Source: a bacterium
GTDB lineage: Bacteria > Patescibacteriota > Saccharimonadia > Saccharimonadales > UBA4665
Direction: 5' to 3'
DNA length: 32,115 nt
Assembly: GCA_021809645.1 (NCBI GenBank)
Contig: JAJZKE010000005.1
Span: 1-32,115 of the forward strand
Made by a program: the position numbers and the translations under genes. This document shows positions 12,578-21,254 of this stretch, in pieces (positions within the stretch are counted from its first letter, which is position 1; the number at the start of each line of letters is the position of its first letter). The notes under the pieces are model-generated. The model was given only the letters and a program-made list of their open reading frames with translations. It had not been told where the DNA came from and ran no database searches.

Positions 12578-14218
12578 ATGCCAGAAAAATACCCAGAAGA
12601 GGTAGCAGTATTAGACCGTGATATAGAGATATCATATAGTCAGAAAACTGAGCCTGGCTTAACTAGTCTAGAGTGTATTGACGATAAAGTTTTAACTATT
12701 CCTGAGTCACACAATAAATATGATGTTGAATCGATAACGAAAGAATTATTAATCAGAAGATGTGATTTTTTTGCAGCAATTGCCAAAGAAAATAGAAACA
12801 AAGCAGATTTAATGGCCGAAAAGACAATTACTAGCATTAAGCAAGGCGACATAATGCGTCAAAATGGTCTATCTGAAAAAGAGATAAGAGAGCAAAAAAT
12901 TGCCGCTATGCGTAATAGACATAATGAAAATCGTAAACTTATAATCAGTGATAATAAAGATAAACAACTAACTCCAAAAAGTGAATCTGCTAATAAATTA
13001 CAAGAAGAACCATTGCTCGATAAACAAGTTCAATACTCCGAACAATCATCGGTAATTACAGTTGACGAGATAATGAGAAACTCTTTCGCTGAAGAACAAA
13101 TTGATATTCAACAGGTCATTCTAAAATTAAACAATCCAGGAGTTAATGTTGATCCACCAACCAGCAGTCCAATAAAAAAGAGGTATATTTATAATAACCA
13201 AGATCAAACGAAGAGTAATTCTGACGAAGTAGCTGATAATTCTAATATAGCTAACGAGATTACAGTAGAAGAGTTTAAAGAAAGTCAATTAGATATCTCA
13301 ATACCTGAAGTTGATGCCGAGTTGTGGGTAGATTTTCAAGAGCCAAATAGCGATTTAAGATCACATAATATATATCAAGATCAAGATCAAGATCAAGATC
13401 AAAATGATAGCCAACTCCAACTACGTTATGAGTCATTTGATTTAAATGAAGCTGTTCAGATAGAAGATTTTGATCAACAAACACCATTTATATCTATCGA
13501 GAACTTATTTGATGTCGAATATTTTGAAGATGAATCGGTTATTACCGAAGCAATTGAGGTATATAAAGAAATATTAATCTTAAATTTTACTGATCATTTA
13601 ATATCGGATCAAGAAAATAATAGTCCAGATAGCGAAATAGATTTTAGCTCTAACTATATAGAGATAGATATATCAGCCGATGAAGATGTTAAAGAGTTAT
13701 TAGCTAAAGATATTGATTTAGCAGAAGTTATGACTCTAACAAATATTAAGGATAAAGCTACAGATCAGCCGCTAGAAGATACATTAGCTCTGTTATCCAG
13801 TTTAATTCAAGAATATCCAGATAATATTACTGAACAAGAATTTATTCAGTTAGACAATATTTTTACTGAACTTGAGGCTACATTCCAAGCCCACTATATC
13901 GAACAGAATGAAAATGAATTGGTACTTGACATAACTCCTGAGTTAACTCAAAAGATATTACTATTTCTGCATTATTTAGGTTACGAGAAGCCTAAAGATA
14001 TCTTGATTGATATGATCCAGAAATATGGCTTAGTATCATTAATTCAAGCGTTACGATACATGTACCAATTGATTAGTAAAGGTGTTAGAAAAGAATTCAA
14101 TCAATTTACTTATTATTTTACTAATAATGATCTGAGCATATATATTGGTAGAATAATTTTTATATTGATTTCAGGTCTGAATTTCTTATTTGCTCAAACT
14201 TTAAAAATAGATGCTTAA
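12578..14218 (+). CDS. Large acidic hypothetical protein with DQ repeat and C-terminal membrane segment
   Basis: 546 residues, rich in Asp, Glu, Gln, Ile and Asn. Residues ~60-120 are charged helix (EIREQKIAAMRNRHNENRK). The middle ~120-430 looks disordered and very acidic, with a Gln-Asp repeat near residues 266-275 encoded by four tandem CAAGAT units. The last ~30 residues (IYIGRIIFILISGLNFLFAQ) form a hydrophobic segment, suggesting tail anchoring. AGGGTGG about 8 nt before the ATG is a Shine-Dalgarno. No family recognised; it may be a surface or scaffold protein specific to the lineage. Confidence 0.6.
   Translation: MPEKYPEEVAVLDRDIEISYSQKTEPGLTSLECIDDKVLTIPESHNKYDVESITKELLIRRCDFFAAIAKENRNKADLMAEKTITSIKQGDIMRQNGLSEKEIREQKIAAMRNRHNENRKLIISDNKDKQLTPKSESANKLQEEPLLDKQVQYSEQSSVITVDEIMRNSFAEEQIDIQQVILKLNNPGVNVDPPTSSPIKKRYIYNNQDQTKSNSDEVADNSNIANEITVEEFKESQLDISIPEVDAELWVDFQEPNSDLRSHNIYQDQDQDQDQNDSQLQLRYESFDLNEAVQIEDFDQQTPFISIENLFDVEYFEDESVITEAIEVYKEILILNFTDHLISDQENNSPDSEIDFSSNYIEIDISADEDVKELLAKDIDLAEVMTLTNIKDKATDQPLEDTLALLSSLIQEYPDNITEQEFIQLDNIFTELEATFQAHYIEQNENELVLDITPELTQKILLFLHYLGYEKPKDILIDMIQKYGLVSLIQALRYMYQLISKGVRKEFNQFTYYFTNNDLSIYIGRIIFILISGLNFLFAQTLKIDA
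13376..13402 (+). repeat. Tandem hexanucleotide CAAGAT x4.5 (in-frame)
   Basis: Four perfect CAAGAT units plus CAA code for alternating Gln-Asp. Slippage would change protein length by whole QD pairs without frameshift. Confidence 0.85.
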
Positions 14219-14424
14219 TCACTCTCTCACAAACAAAGACTCTATAAAAGAAGACGTAGATATATTATTTAAATTTTAGATACGAAACCATGTTAGCTTA
14301 TTTTTATTATTAATCTAACAACTTAATTACACACAGATCTTCAATATTAATTATAAAGTTAGCGATCGATAGTTAAAATATTTGAAATTATATTAAATAA
14401 AACTAGAAAAAATATCTAAAAGTA

Positions 14425-14437
14425 GTATAACTTATAC
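14425..14437. promoter_or_regulatory. GTATAA-C-TTATAC inverted repeat and -10 before 14440
   Basis: A 13-bp interrupted palindrome ends 2 nt before ATG 14440 and contains TATAAC as a likely -10. The preceding gap from 14219 is AT-rich and shows no gene. Confidence 0.35.
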
Positions 14438-14439
14438 AA

Positions 14440-14742
14440 ATGACTGACCAATATCCATGGTATAACGACGGTGGAGTGTATAACACCGAAGAAGGTTTAT
14501 GGGGCTATAGACTCGCTGAACAATTAGATGAGATCTTTACTAAAGGTAATGATGATCCTTTGAAGTATATGAACGAAGTATACGGACCACCCAATAAATA
14601 TGGTAGAGAAGCAATTGATACAATACCCGAAAAACTTAGGCTTAGAGACAAATTACTTATAGTTTCACTATGTGGTTCATTGGCAGTAAGTTGTTTTTTA
14701 GTTAGCTCGATGTATGCCGAAGCTGTCCAAAGATTACATTAA
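14440..14742 (+). CDS. Small tail-anchored hypothetical protein
   Basis: 100 residues. The N-terminal 75 are soluble, aromatic-rich and charged (QYPWYNDGGVYNTEEGLWGY). One membrane segment lies near the C-terminus (LLIVSLCGSLAVSCFLVSSMY, split around residues 76-96). The topology suggests a cytoplasmic head on a membrane anchor. No family recognised. Preceded by a palindromic -10 region and by more than 200 nt of AT-rich DNA without genes. Confidence 0.5.
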   Translation: MTDQYPWYNDGGVYNTEEGLWGYRLAEQLDEIFTKGNDDPLKYMNEVYGPPNKYGREAIDTIPEKLRLRDKLLIVSLCGSLAVSCFLVSSMYAEAVQRLH

Positions 14743-14845
14743 AATAAGTTAAAAAGCCTGTTTTTAAAACTAGTTATGTACTGTATATCTAAAGATTGTA
14801 CTTTCAATAGATGGTGGTTTAATATATAGACATAGGGGCTAAAAG

Positions 14846-15445
14846 GTGTCAATTAATCACCCAGAAAAGTTACAAAAACGAAAAGTTCACCAATTGGAAA
14901 GAGCTAATAGTCTAGGTATATTTCCTATTAGAAGAAACATCTCTCCTGCTTGTCATGATGTATTCTATTCCATAATCGACGTCCTTGAACCTGAAATATT
15001 AGGATCAGGCTATTCTATTTTAAGGAACTTAGGTGTGACGATCATAGGTTTTTCGAGATTCGACCAACGACATAGGCATAATGGACCACCTACCAAATCT
15101 ATTATTGATAGAGTTACGTCAAGTAACAAGCCTATAGAAACTAATTTGGGAAGTTTAGCCATCTTTGGATCGGAAATAAAAAGTAAGTTGGCTGTCAGAC
15201 TAGATAGTCTTGAACTTAAGAAAGAACAAAAAGACTTTGAAGAAACATTTAATAGTATTGGCTATCCATTAAAGGATGGCTATAACGATAGAGGAATATA
15301 TAATCCACATTGCAGTGTTTACTCAATAGATAGTTGCCATGCTCCTCATTTTAAGGATCAAAGAATACTTGATAGGCTTACTAATTTAGTACACACTGAG
15401 CTTCGAGATTTGGTTGTAAGCTTGGATCCAGTACATATACCTTGA
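14846..15445 (+). CDS. Hypothetical protein (GTG start)
   Basis: 199 residues starting at GTG 14846, with a purine-rich AGGGGCTAAAAG just upstream as a possible ribosome site. Soluble, basic at the N-terminus (KLQKRKVHQLERA). NPHCSVYSIDSCH (around residues 152-164) contains one H-x-S motif that resembles half of a 2H phosphoesterase site, but no convincing first motif is visible. I therefore leave the function open. It converges with the Fur gene 12 nt downstream. Confidence 0.5.
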   Translation: MSINHPEKLQKRKVHQLERANSLGIFPIRRNISPACHDVFYSIIDVLEPEILGSGYSILRNLGVTIIGFSRFDQRHRHNGPPTKSIIDRVTSSNKPIETNLGSLAIFGSEIKSKLAVRLDSLELKKEQKDFEETFNSIGYPLKDGYNDRGIYNPHCSVYSIDSCHAPHFKDQRILDRLTNLVHTELRDLVVSLDPVHIP

Positions 15446-15457
15446 CGCAATCGATTA

Positions 15458-15883
15458 TTAGATATCTTTGCAGTTACTACAATATCCGTCTATTTCAAAC
15501 TGATGATTACGTAGTTGGAAATCAAAATCTTGGCATACATTTTGAATGAAATTATCAATGTGTTTTTCATCTCTAATATCGATAGTTTGTCCGCATCTCA
15601 AACAGTTTAAGTGATGATGGTGAGAAATAAAGTGATCGGAAAGTTCAAGTTTATATCGCCAACCAATATATGAGCGTTGAACAATACCAAGTTGCTCAAA
15701 TAAGTCAATATTTCGATAAATACTAACTCGGTCAATTTGTCCTTTAGATTTAGTAATCAACTCTTTGATTGTTTGAGGTTCTGAGCCGATTAGTAATTTA
15801 AAAGTATCTTCTCTGGCTTTGGTAATACGATATCCGTTATCAGTTAAAGTAGACTTAAAAATACTCATATTATTTAAGGGCAT
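15458..15883 (-). CDS. Fur-family metalloregulator
   Basis: 141 residues. Winged helix in residues 10-75: YRITKAREDTFKLLI, TIKELITKSKGQIDRVSIYR and LFEQLGIVQR (cf. the SxATVYRxLxxLxexGlV pattern). HFISHHHHLNCLRCGQ (84-99) has the metal-binding His cluster and first CxxC (C94, C97); GYCSNCKD has the second (C135, C138), the structural zinc site. It could sense Zn, Fe, Ni/Co or peroxide; sequence alone does not decide. It diverges from a NiCoT-like transporter across 65 nt, making that gene the obvious target and favouring metal-uptake control. M6 is an alternative start. Confidence 0.88.
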   Translation of the reverse strand: MPLNNMSIFKSTLTDNGYRITKAREDTFKLLIGSEPQTIKELITKSKGQIDRVSIYRNIDLFEQLGIVQRSYIGWRYKLELSDHFISHHHHLNCLRCGQTIDIRDEKHIDNFIQNVCQDFDFQLRNHQFEIDGYCSNCKDI

Positions 15884-15903
15884 GTTTCGATACTACTTTA
15901 TAA

Positions 15904-15918
15904 TGCAACAAAATTGCA
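15904..15918. promoter_or_regulatory. Candidate Fur-family operator
   Basis: TGCAA (15904-15908) and TTGCA (15914-15918) form a perfect inverted repeat with a 5-nt spacer inside the divergent fur/transporter gap. TAAAAT 6 nt before ATG 15949 is the likely transporter -10. Confidence 0.45.
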
Positions 15919-15948
15919 ATAACTTAATCTCTTATATAAAATATATTT

Positions 15949-16854
15949 ATGATTACTGACTTTGCTGCTATTAATCTGTGGGATCCTACTCATATATCTG
16001 GTTGGTTAATGATCATCATTGTTGCCCTGATATTGGGTATGATCCACGGCATTACTCCAGACGAACATACCTGGCCAATTACCTTTAGCTATGCAATTGG
16101 TAGCTATTCGACCAAGAAAGGATTAAAGGCTGGTATTATTTTTTCTTTAGCTTTTACATTACAACGAGCTATAGCAAGTGAATTGGCTTACTTAGGATTA
16201 TCTCGATTGTATACTTTTGCTTCTGTTAATGGTGTTATATATGTTATTGTAGGTATCTTAATGTTGGTTGCTGGTATTGTCATTATGCGCCGTAAAACTA
16301 TTTTTCATCTGGAATTGCCATTTATCAAAGCACACCATATAAATAATCATCAAGGTAATGAGGATTGGCTTCAGGACCCAAAGCCTTGGATGCCTGCTGT
16401 TCATGGTTTTATTGCTGGTTGGGGTTTCGGCGCCTTTGCAATTATTATTTATACAGTTCTTGCACCATCAACACATTCAGTAATTTGGGGTTGGGTACCA
16501 GGGGCAATTTTTGGTATAGGGACTATGATTATGCAGGCTTTAGCTGGTGCCGTATTCGGTTTGATAGCATCAAAAAGAGGATTGTCGTCAGAAGCTATTA
16601 GAAAAGTTGCCTTAAAGACTGCTTCAAATACCTTAACTTATGGAGGAATTGCCTTTATTTTTGCAGGTGCTTTAAGCCAGCTATTTCCCGATTTATCATC
16701 ATTTTCATTAAATACTGGATTACATATCCATAATCTTGACAATCTTGGGCTAGCGTTTATTCTGGTAATCATTTGTGTCTTAGGAGTTGGCTTAACAACT
16801 ATGATCAGGCAGACTCATGCAGAACTCGTTAAAGTTAGGGCAGACGGTAGGTAG
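15949..16854 (+). CDS. NiCoT/NicO-like metal transporter
   Basis: 301 residues with about seven hydrophobic segments. The first ends in GMIHGITPDEHTWPI (residues 30-44), with H33, D38 and H40 placed like the H-x4-DH signature of nickel/cobalt transporters (HAxDADHI). A cytoplasmic His-containing loop (IKAHHINNHQ) follows the third span. Glycine-rich membrane segments (GFIAGWGFGAFAI, VPGAIFGIGTMIMQALAGA) are typical of this and related UreH/DsbD-like families. It likely moves a divalent metal under control of the divergent Fur protein. A sulfur-export or DsbD-like role is the main alternative because the motif is not exact. Confidence 0.6.
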   Translation: MITDFAAINLWDPTHISGWLMIIIVALILGMIHGITPDEHTWPITFSYAIGSYSTKKGLKAGIIFSLAFTLQRAIASELAYLGLSRLYTFASVNGVIYVIVGILMLVAGIVIMRRKTIFHLELPFIKAHHINNHQGNEDWLQDPKPWMPAVHGFIAGWGFGAFAIIIYTVLAPSTHSVIWGWVPGAIFGIGTMIMQALAGAVFGLIASKRGLSSEAIRKVALKTASNTLTYGGIAFIFAGALSQLFPDLSSFSLNTGLHIHNLDNLGLAFILVIICVLGVGLTTMIRQTHAELVKVRADGR

Positions 16855-16909
16855 GCCCAAACTTTAAAGTATTATTTAAGTTAAAAGATTAAGGCATAGA
16901 GAACTAATC

Positions 16910-17533
16910 GTGATAGAAGATCTGAATAATCCAAAAGCTAACGAATGGTATCCTTCTTCTGCCGAGCAGGAAACTATCGATCAACTAATGACTAGCGATA
17001 ATTTAGAGGATAGAGCTCTAGGTGTTGCTTTGCAGCGAGGTTTCTTTGTTGAAGAATATTATGATGAACTATCCGGACGTACTTTTAATGTAGTCGGCAG
17101 GATGTCGGCTTTAGAGAAAAGAAGACTAATAACTGGAAAAGAGTTAAAGCTCGGTGAACTTACCATGAGAGACTGTATATTATTAGATGCTCAATTAGGC
17201 GAAGGTAGAAACAAAATTGAACGAATAAATGATGGACTTAAAAAAGTTGAAGAATTTGAACGTCGTTTACGAGAACAAGGATCTAATAATCAATTAAAGC
17301 TATTTATCGAATATGAACAAAACGGATATTTAGTATCAATCTTCCAATCGCCGAATCAACGTTTGAAAAATTGGTATGTCCATATTAGCGAAATAGGAGA
17401 AACCGATAAATATGTCAGAAAATTAATATTTCCAGGTAGTCATAGTTTAACGGCTAACAGTAATACAGAAGATATTAGTTTAATATTATTTAAAATCGAC
17501 AAATTAATGGAAGATTTACCAAATTTATTTTAG
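16910..17533 (+). CDS. Hypothetical soluble protein (GTG start)
   Basis: 207 residues, hydrophilic, mixed alpha/beta, with no signal or membrane segment. Residues ~85-125 (LGEGRNKIERINDGLKKVEEFERRL) are helical and may be a coiled coil; the C-terminal half has alternating strands. No Shine-Dalgarno or clear -10 is seen near the GTG, so the start is uncertain. It converges with the cytochrome b gene. Family not recognised. Confidence 0.5.
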   Translation: MIEDLNNPKANEWYPSSAEQETIDQLMTSDNLEDRALGVALQRGFFVEEYYDELSGRTFNVVGRMSALEKRRLITGKELKLGELTMRDCILLDAQLGEGRNKIERINDGLKKVEEFERRLREQGSNNQLKLFIEYEQNGYLVSIFQSPNQRLKNWYVHISEIGETDKYVRKLIFPGSHSLTANSNTEDISLILFKIDKLMEDLPNLF

Positions 17534-17562
17534 TTTTTAAAAAGATTATTTGGTAGCTAATT

Positions 17563-19338
17563 TTAAGTATTTTTACTTCTGTACCATTGCCGCCATATTA
17601 GTCTATGGATAGGTATTAATCTTGGAATATCACGTATACCAGGTATAAAAGGAACTAAGAGAAGTAACAAAGTTGCCGCTCCTGTCAGGTAAACTGCTAT
17701 TAGATCAACATTAATTGAAGAACTAAAAGCTGGTATCTGATACCATAACGTATATAGCCATAACCATGGCTGTCCCGGGTAAGAACCCGACTCATTCATC
17801 ACCCCCCATTGATTACTGGTTAGATGTTCAGATTTAGCTATATTAGAAAAATAGTTACCATCTTCAATGAACAGTAAAGGTTTAGTGTAGTTGGTTCCAT
17901 AAAAAGGTCTTTGGGCGAGTAAATCGGTGTCTATGGCTCCACTCTTTGCTAAGGCTAATTCATTATTAACCATAATGGGTACTGGTCCGTCATTGGCTTT
18001 AGGCACGATTGGCAATCCACCTTTAAAGCTCACTTTTTTAACAGCTTGAAGATAAGTTGTAGCCCAATATTTTTGTAGTCCCGGGTTTGCTCTAGTATAT
18101 TCTGATAAAGCCAACTGAAGTTTCGAGTTACCAGGAGATACTGATTTAAGAGGTGTCAGAACGAAAGTCTTTGCTGGGTCGATACCTTGATGGACGCCAG
18201 CTAGCATTTGCCATGATATACCGCCTAATTTTTGAACCTCGGCATGACCGTTATTATATGGTGGACCGTAATTAGCCGATTCACTCGTACCAGCTAATTC
18301 ACTGGCTGTTGTAGCCATAAAATCAGCTGGAGCCAGTTTAGCCCATGTAGCTACTGTTACTGGCGGCTGATCGGGCGATGATAGCAGCGTAGCAAACGAT
18401 AATACTAAAATAAGTACTATGATCGTGGCTATTATGCCTTCTTTTAGAATGTCGTATTTTTTTGTTGGCCCTCTCCATTCGGCTGCTTCAGCGGCCTTTA
18501 AGACTTTTTTAGCAGCTTTACTTTTTGCTTTTTGAATAGGGTGTGATACTCCCCTGACTCTAACTAAAATAATATGTAGAGCAACAACAGTTACTAATAA
18601 AAGAGGAATGATCACAATATGCCAAGTAATCATCTGACCAAAATTCATTAAATTAAAGAATGCTCCTAGACCGGTGGAGTTAATTGCATCTTTACCATTT
18701 GTTGCTATCCACTGTGAATCAAAATTTTGTTGTGATAAGTAGCCAGTAAAACATTCAAGTATTGATACAGCAAATGCTGCTACGCCAGTCATCCACGTTA
18801 GTGCTCTTTTACCACGCCAGGCAGCCATCCAAAATTTACCCCATAGATGGATCACCATAAATGCCATAAATAGCTCAACACCCCATAAGTGGATACTATT
18901 AAAAAAATGACCTAATGTGCTTTGATGCCACCAGCTAACACCACCTATAGCTAAAACCATACCAGAGACAATAACCATTCCTAGGGCAGCGATGGTTGCA
19001 ACACCAAAGACATAAATCCAAGAAGCTACATAAGAAGGTTGATTATCAGGCAGTAATTTGTTAGGGGGTAGCTTGCTTAAGAGAAAACTTCGAACTTTTT
19101 TAATTAACATATCATCAGGTTTACTCGAATATTTATTAAAATCTAATTGTGGTTCGTCGTTAATTTCGTTTTTCGAAGGTTTTGATTTTGGGAAAGGTAA
19201 TATTACGGCTAATCCAAAAATAACGACCATCAATAAAATGATGATCAGATTAGCGATAGAAATACTAAAAAAGGACCAATGGAAGTAATGTTGTGGATGG
19301 TTTAAATTAATCAACGATCCATATATATTTATTTTCAT
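17563..19338 (-). CDS. Cytochrome b6-like di-heme membrane protein
   Basis: 591 residues. One N-terminal span (~28-48) is followed by a cytoplasmic linker and a cytochrome b N-terminal domain. Heme ligands are H150 and H164 (SIHLWGVELFMAFMVIHLWG) and H240 and H255 (TWHIVIIPLLLVTVVALHI). The 14- and 15-residue spacings are the b6 pattern; mitochondrial-type b has 14 and 14. WRGKRALTWMTG and ILECFTGYLSQQ also fit. After the fourth span and another at ~305 comes a ~200-residue external region with YGPPYN (seen, as I recall, in actinobacterial or Chloroflexi cytochrome b proteins), then one last span. It should move electrons across the membrane with quinone or another donor. No Rieske, cytochrome c or oxidase gene is in the window. 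TAAAAT 7 nt upstream is a likely -10. Confidence 0.82.
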   Translation of the reverse strand: MKINIYGSLINLNHPQHYFHWSFFSISIANLIIILLMVVIFGLAVILPFPKSKPSKNEINDEPQLDFNKYSSKPDDMLIKKVRSFLLSKLPPNKLLPDNQPSYVASWIYVFGVATIAALGMVIVSGMVLAIGGVSWWHQSTLGHFFNSIHLWGVELFMAFMVIHLWGKFWMAAWRGKRALTWMTGVAAFAVSILECFTGYLSQQNFDSQWIATNGKDAINSTGLGAFFNLMNFGQMITWHIVIIPLLLVTVVALHIILVRVRGVSHPIQKAKSKAAKKVLKAAEAAEWRGPTKKYDILKEGIIATIIVLILVLSFATLLSSPDQPPVTVATWAKLAPADFMATTASELAGTSESANYGPPYNNGHAEVQKLGGISWQMLAGVHQGIDPAKTFVLTPLKSVSPGNSKLQLALSEYTRANPGLQKYWATTYLQAVKKVSFKGGLPIVPKANDGPVPIMVNNELALAKSGAIDTDLLAQRPFYGTNYTKPLLFIEDGNYFSNIAKSEHLTSNQWGVMNESGSYPGQPWLWLYTLWYQIPAFSSSINVDLIAVYLTGAATLLLLLVPFIPGIRDIPRLIPIHRLIWRQWYRSKNT

Positions 19339-19479
19339 TACAGCTATTTTAACATTAGCATTTTAATCACAATTTGATTTTTATCACACTAATCTAAAAA
19401 CGTTAAATTCATCTCTATTGACTTTATCTTATTATAGCCATAAGCTTAATATTATTAATAAAGATAGGATAAAAGAAAG

Positions 19480-20157
19480 ATGATTAGATATATACGCCGC
19501 TTAATAGTGACGGCTATTGTTATGTCTATTGCCCTTGTAGCTAGTTCAACAGCCCTAGCTTTACCGCCGCAAGCTAGCGCCCATGCTCAGGGAATTAGTA
19601 ATAGGCCGACAGTTACCGGCAGCTCGAATAGTCATGCGAACAATTCAAATCAATCGAGCCAAGCAGGATCACATGTTGCTAGTCAAGCTCAATCAAATAA
19701 CGGACAACAGACTGCCCAACAACACATGACCAATGGTCAGCTTAAGGCTTGTCAAAATCGACAAGCAGCAATAAGCAATATCATTAGTCGAATAGATACT
19801 CGATCACAAAATCAACTTAATCTTTTTACGACTATTGCTACTAGAGTTGAAAACTTCTATAGCACGAAAAGTAAAAATGTCAGTAACTACAGCCAATTAG
19901 TAAGTGCAATTAATAGTGCTAAAACTTTAGCACAAAACAATTTAAGTAGTCTTCAAACCAGTAGCAGTTTTACTTGCAGTAATCCAAACCCCAAAGGTAT
20001 GGTTATTGCTTTTCAAGGATACTTAAAAACTGAAATAAGTGATTTACAAAACTATCGAATGACAGTTAAGAACTTAATTGTTGCAATCGCTCAAGCTAAC
20101 AATGTAAAACTATCAAATACAAATGTCAGCCAAACTAGTACAGGAGGTAAGCAATAA
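19480..20157 (+). CDS. Secreted Ser/Gln/Asn-rich protein
   Basis: 225 residues with a classical signal peptide (basic MIRYIRRL, hydrophobic VTAIVMSIALVASSTALA, cleavage near ALA or ASA around residues 27-34). The mature part starts with a low-complexity Ser/Asn/Gln/His linker (about 35-80), then a helical domain with two cysteines (ACQNRQ and FTCSN) that may form a disulfide. It overlaps the pilin-like gene by one base (TAATG at 20155-20159), so the two are co-translated and may act together at the surface. Family not recognised. Confidence 0.6.
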   Translation: MIRYIRRLIVTAIVMSIALVASSTALALPPQASAHAQGISNRPTVTGSSNSHANNSNQSSQAGSHVASQAQSNNGQQTAQQHMTNGQLKACQNRQAAISNIISRIDTRSQNQLNLFTTIATRVENFYSTKSKNVSNYSQLVSAINSAKTLAQNNLSSLQTSSSFTCSNPNPKGMVIAFQGYLKTEISDLQNYRMTVKNLIVAIAQANNVKLSNTNVSQTSTGGKQ

Positions 20158-20465
20158 TGAAAAAACTATCTCAATCTGGCTTTACGATTGTTGAGACAAT
20201 GATTGTTGTCGTTCTACTGGTTGCTGCTGGTATTGTTGGTTACTATGTCTGGCAAAGCAATAAAACCAACCATACCAATAAACCAACCATTGCCTCAAAA
20301 ACTACTACATCGACCTATCAGTCTCCACCAGTTACTGTTCCGACAGCTCCTCAAATTAATAACTCTTCTGATTTAAATAATGCTATTCAGGTTCTTAATC
20401 AGACCAGTGTTAGCTCTAATAACACAGACAGTAATCAACTCAACACATATACTTCGTCATTTTAG
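20157..20465 (+). CDS. Type IV pilin-like protein, minor/pseudopilin
   Basis: 102 residues. MKKLSQSGFTIVETMIVVVL is a type III (prepilin) signal: G8 before F9, Glu at mature +5, then ~20 hydrophobic residues. The rest is a short Thr/Ser/Pro/Asn-rich tail with no cysteine, much smaller than a major pilin. It would be cut by prepilin peptidase and could join or prime a type IV pilus. The coupled secreted protein upstream may be its partner. No assembly ATPase or platform gene is nearby. Confidence 0.75.
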   Translation: MKKLSQSGFTIVETMIVVVLLVAAGIVGYYVWQSNKTNHTNKPTIASKTTTSTYQSPPVTVPTAPQINNSSDLNNAIQVLNQTSVSSNNTDSNQLNTYTSSF

Positions 20466-20567
20466 GTTTATTATTTAACCGTTTAAGAAATTTACATTCG
20501 GTAATTGATTTAATATTTTAATTGGCAGTTCAGATTAAGATCATCTCATAAAAAAGGTAAGAACTAG

Positions 20568-21092
20568 CTAATCATCCACGTTCTGACAAGTGCCGTTTAA
20601 AATAACTACTTCTGGATTGGTATTGAAATGCCACCCGTAATATAAGCTAGCAATTTGATAGACAATTTCTTCAATATGATTACTAATATTTGCTTTAACG
20701 TCAGAGCATAGGGCTGATTGCACTTGGTTGGCTGTAGCGTTATAGCCTAAAGCCAATACTGAAGGCTCTAGAGCTGCTAATGCTTGCCATTCGGTAGCGT
20801 TAAGATATCCATTGGAGCATTGGTATGGCTCTGGTACACCAATGCTTGAATAAGATATTGGTTGACTACATTCCGGCACCCGAGAAGGTACCGTTGCCGG
20901 GCTTAAAACTTTATTATTAGTTGACCTTGGATATTGGGATTGGCTAGTTATATTTTTCGAAAGCGATGTGGTTGAGCTTGAATGACTAGGATTATTCAAA
21001 ACTAGATAGCCAATAAATAACAGTATGGCAGCAACAACAATTGCTACGACAGCTTCTGTAATTGTATATCCGTTATTGGCCATATAAAACAT
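20568..21092 (-). CDS. Type IV pilin-like protein, second copy
   Basis: 174 residues. ANNGYTITEAVVAIVVAAIL has a prepilin cleavage site (G before Y), Glu at +5 and a hydrophobic N-terminal helix. A Ser/Thr linker precedes a globular part with four cysteines that could make two disulfides (CSQPI, YQCSN, LCSDV, GTCQN). Start at 21092 or the internal ATG at 21083; the latter gives a normal short leader, MANNG. It faces the other pilin-like gene convergently across a 102-nt gap. Confidence 0.72.
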   Translation of the reverse strand: MFYMANNGYTITEAVVAIVVAAILLFIGYLVLNNPSHSSSTTSLSKNITSQSQYPRSTNNKVLSPATVPSRVPECSQPISYSSIGVPEPYQCSNGYLNATEWQALAALEPSVLALGYNATANQVQSALCSDVKANISNHIEEIVYQIASLYYGWHFNTNPEVVILNGTCQNVDD

Positions 21093-21254
21093 GGTATCTT
21101 ATTGTTCAATTATTACAAATTCTTATGTATTTTATTGATCTAAATAGTGGACGAAGAAGTCAATTTCTAGTAAATTATATCTAAGAACAAAGTTTAATAA
21201 ACAATTTTAGAACTAGCATTTATGTTGCTAAGTTTTTTGTTTATAGGGGAAAGA

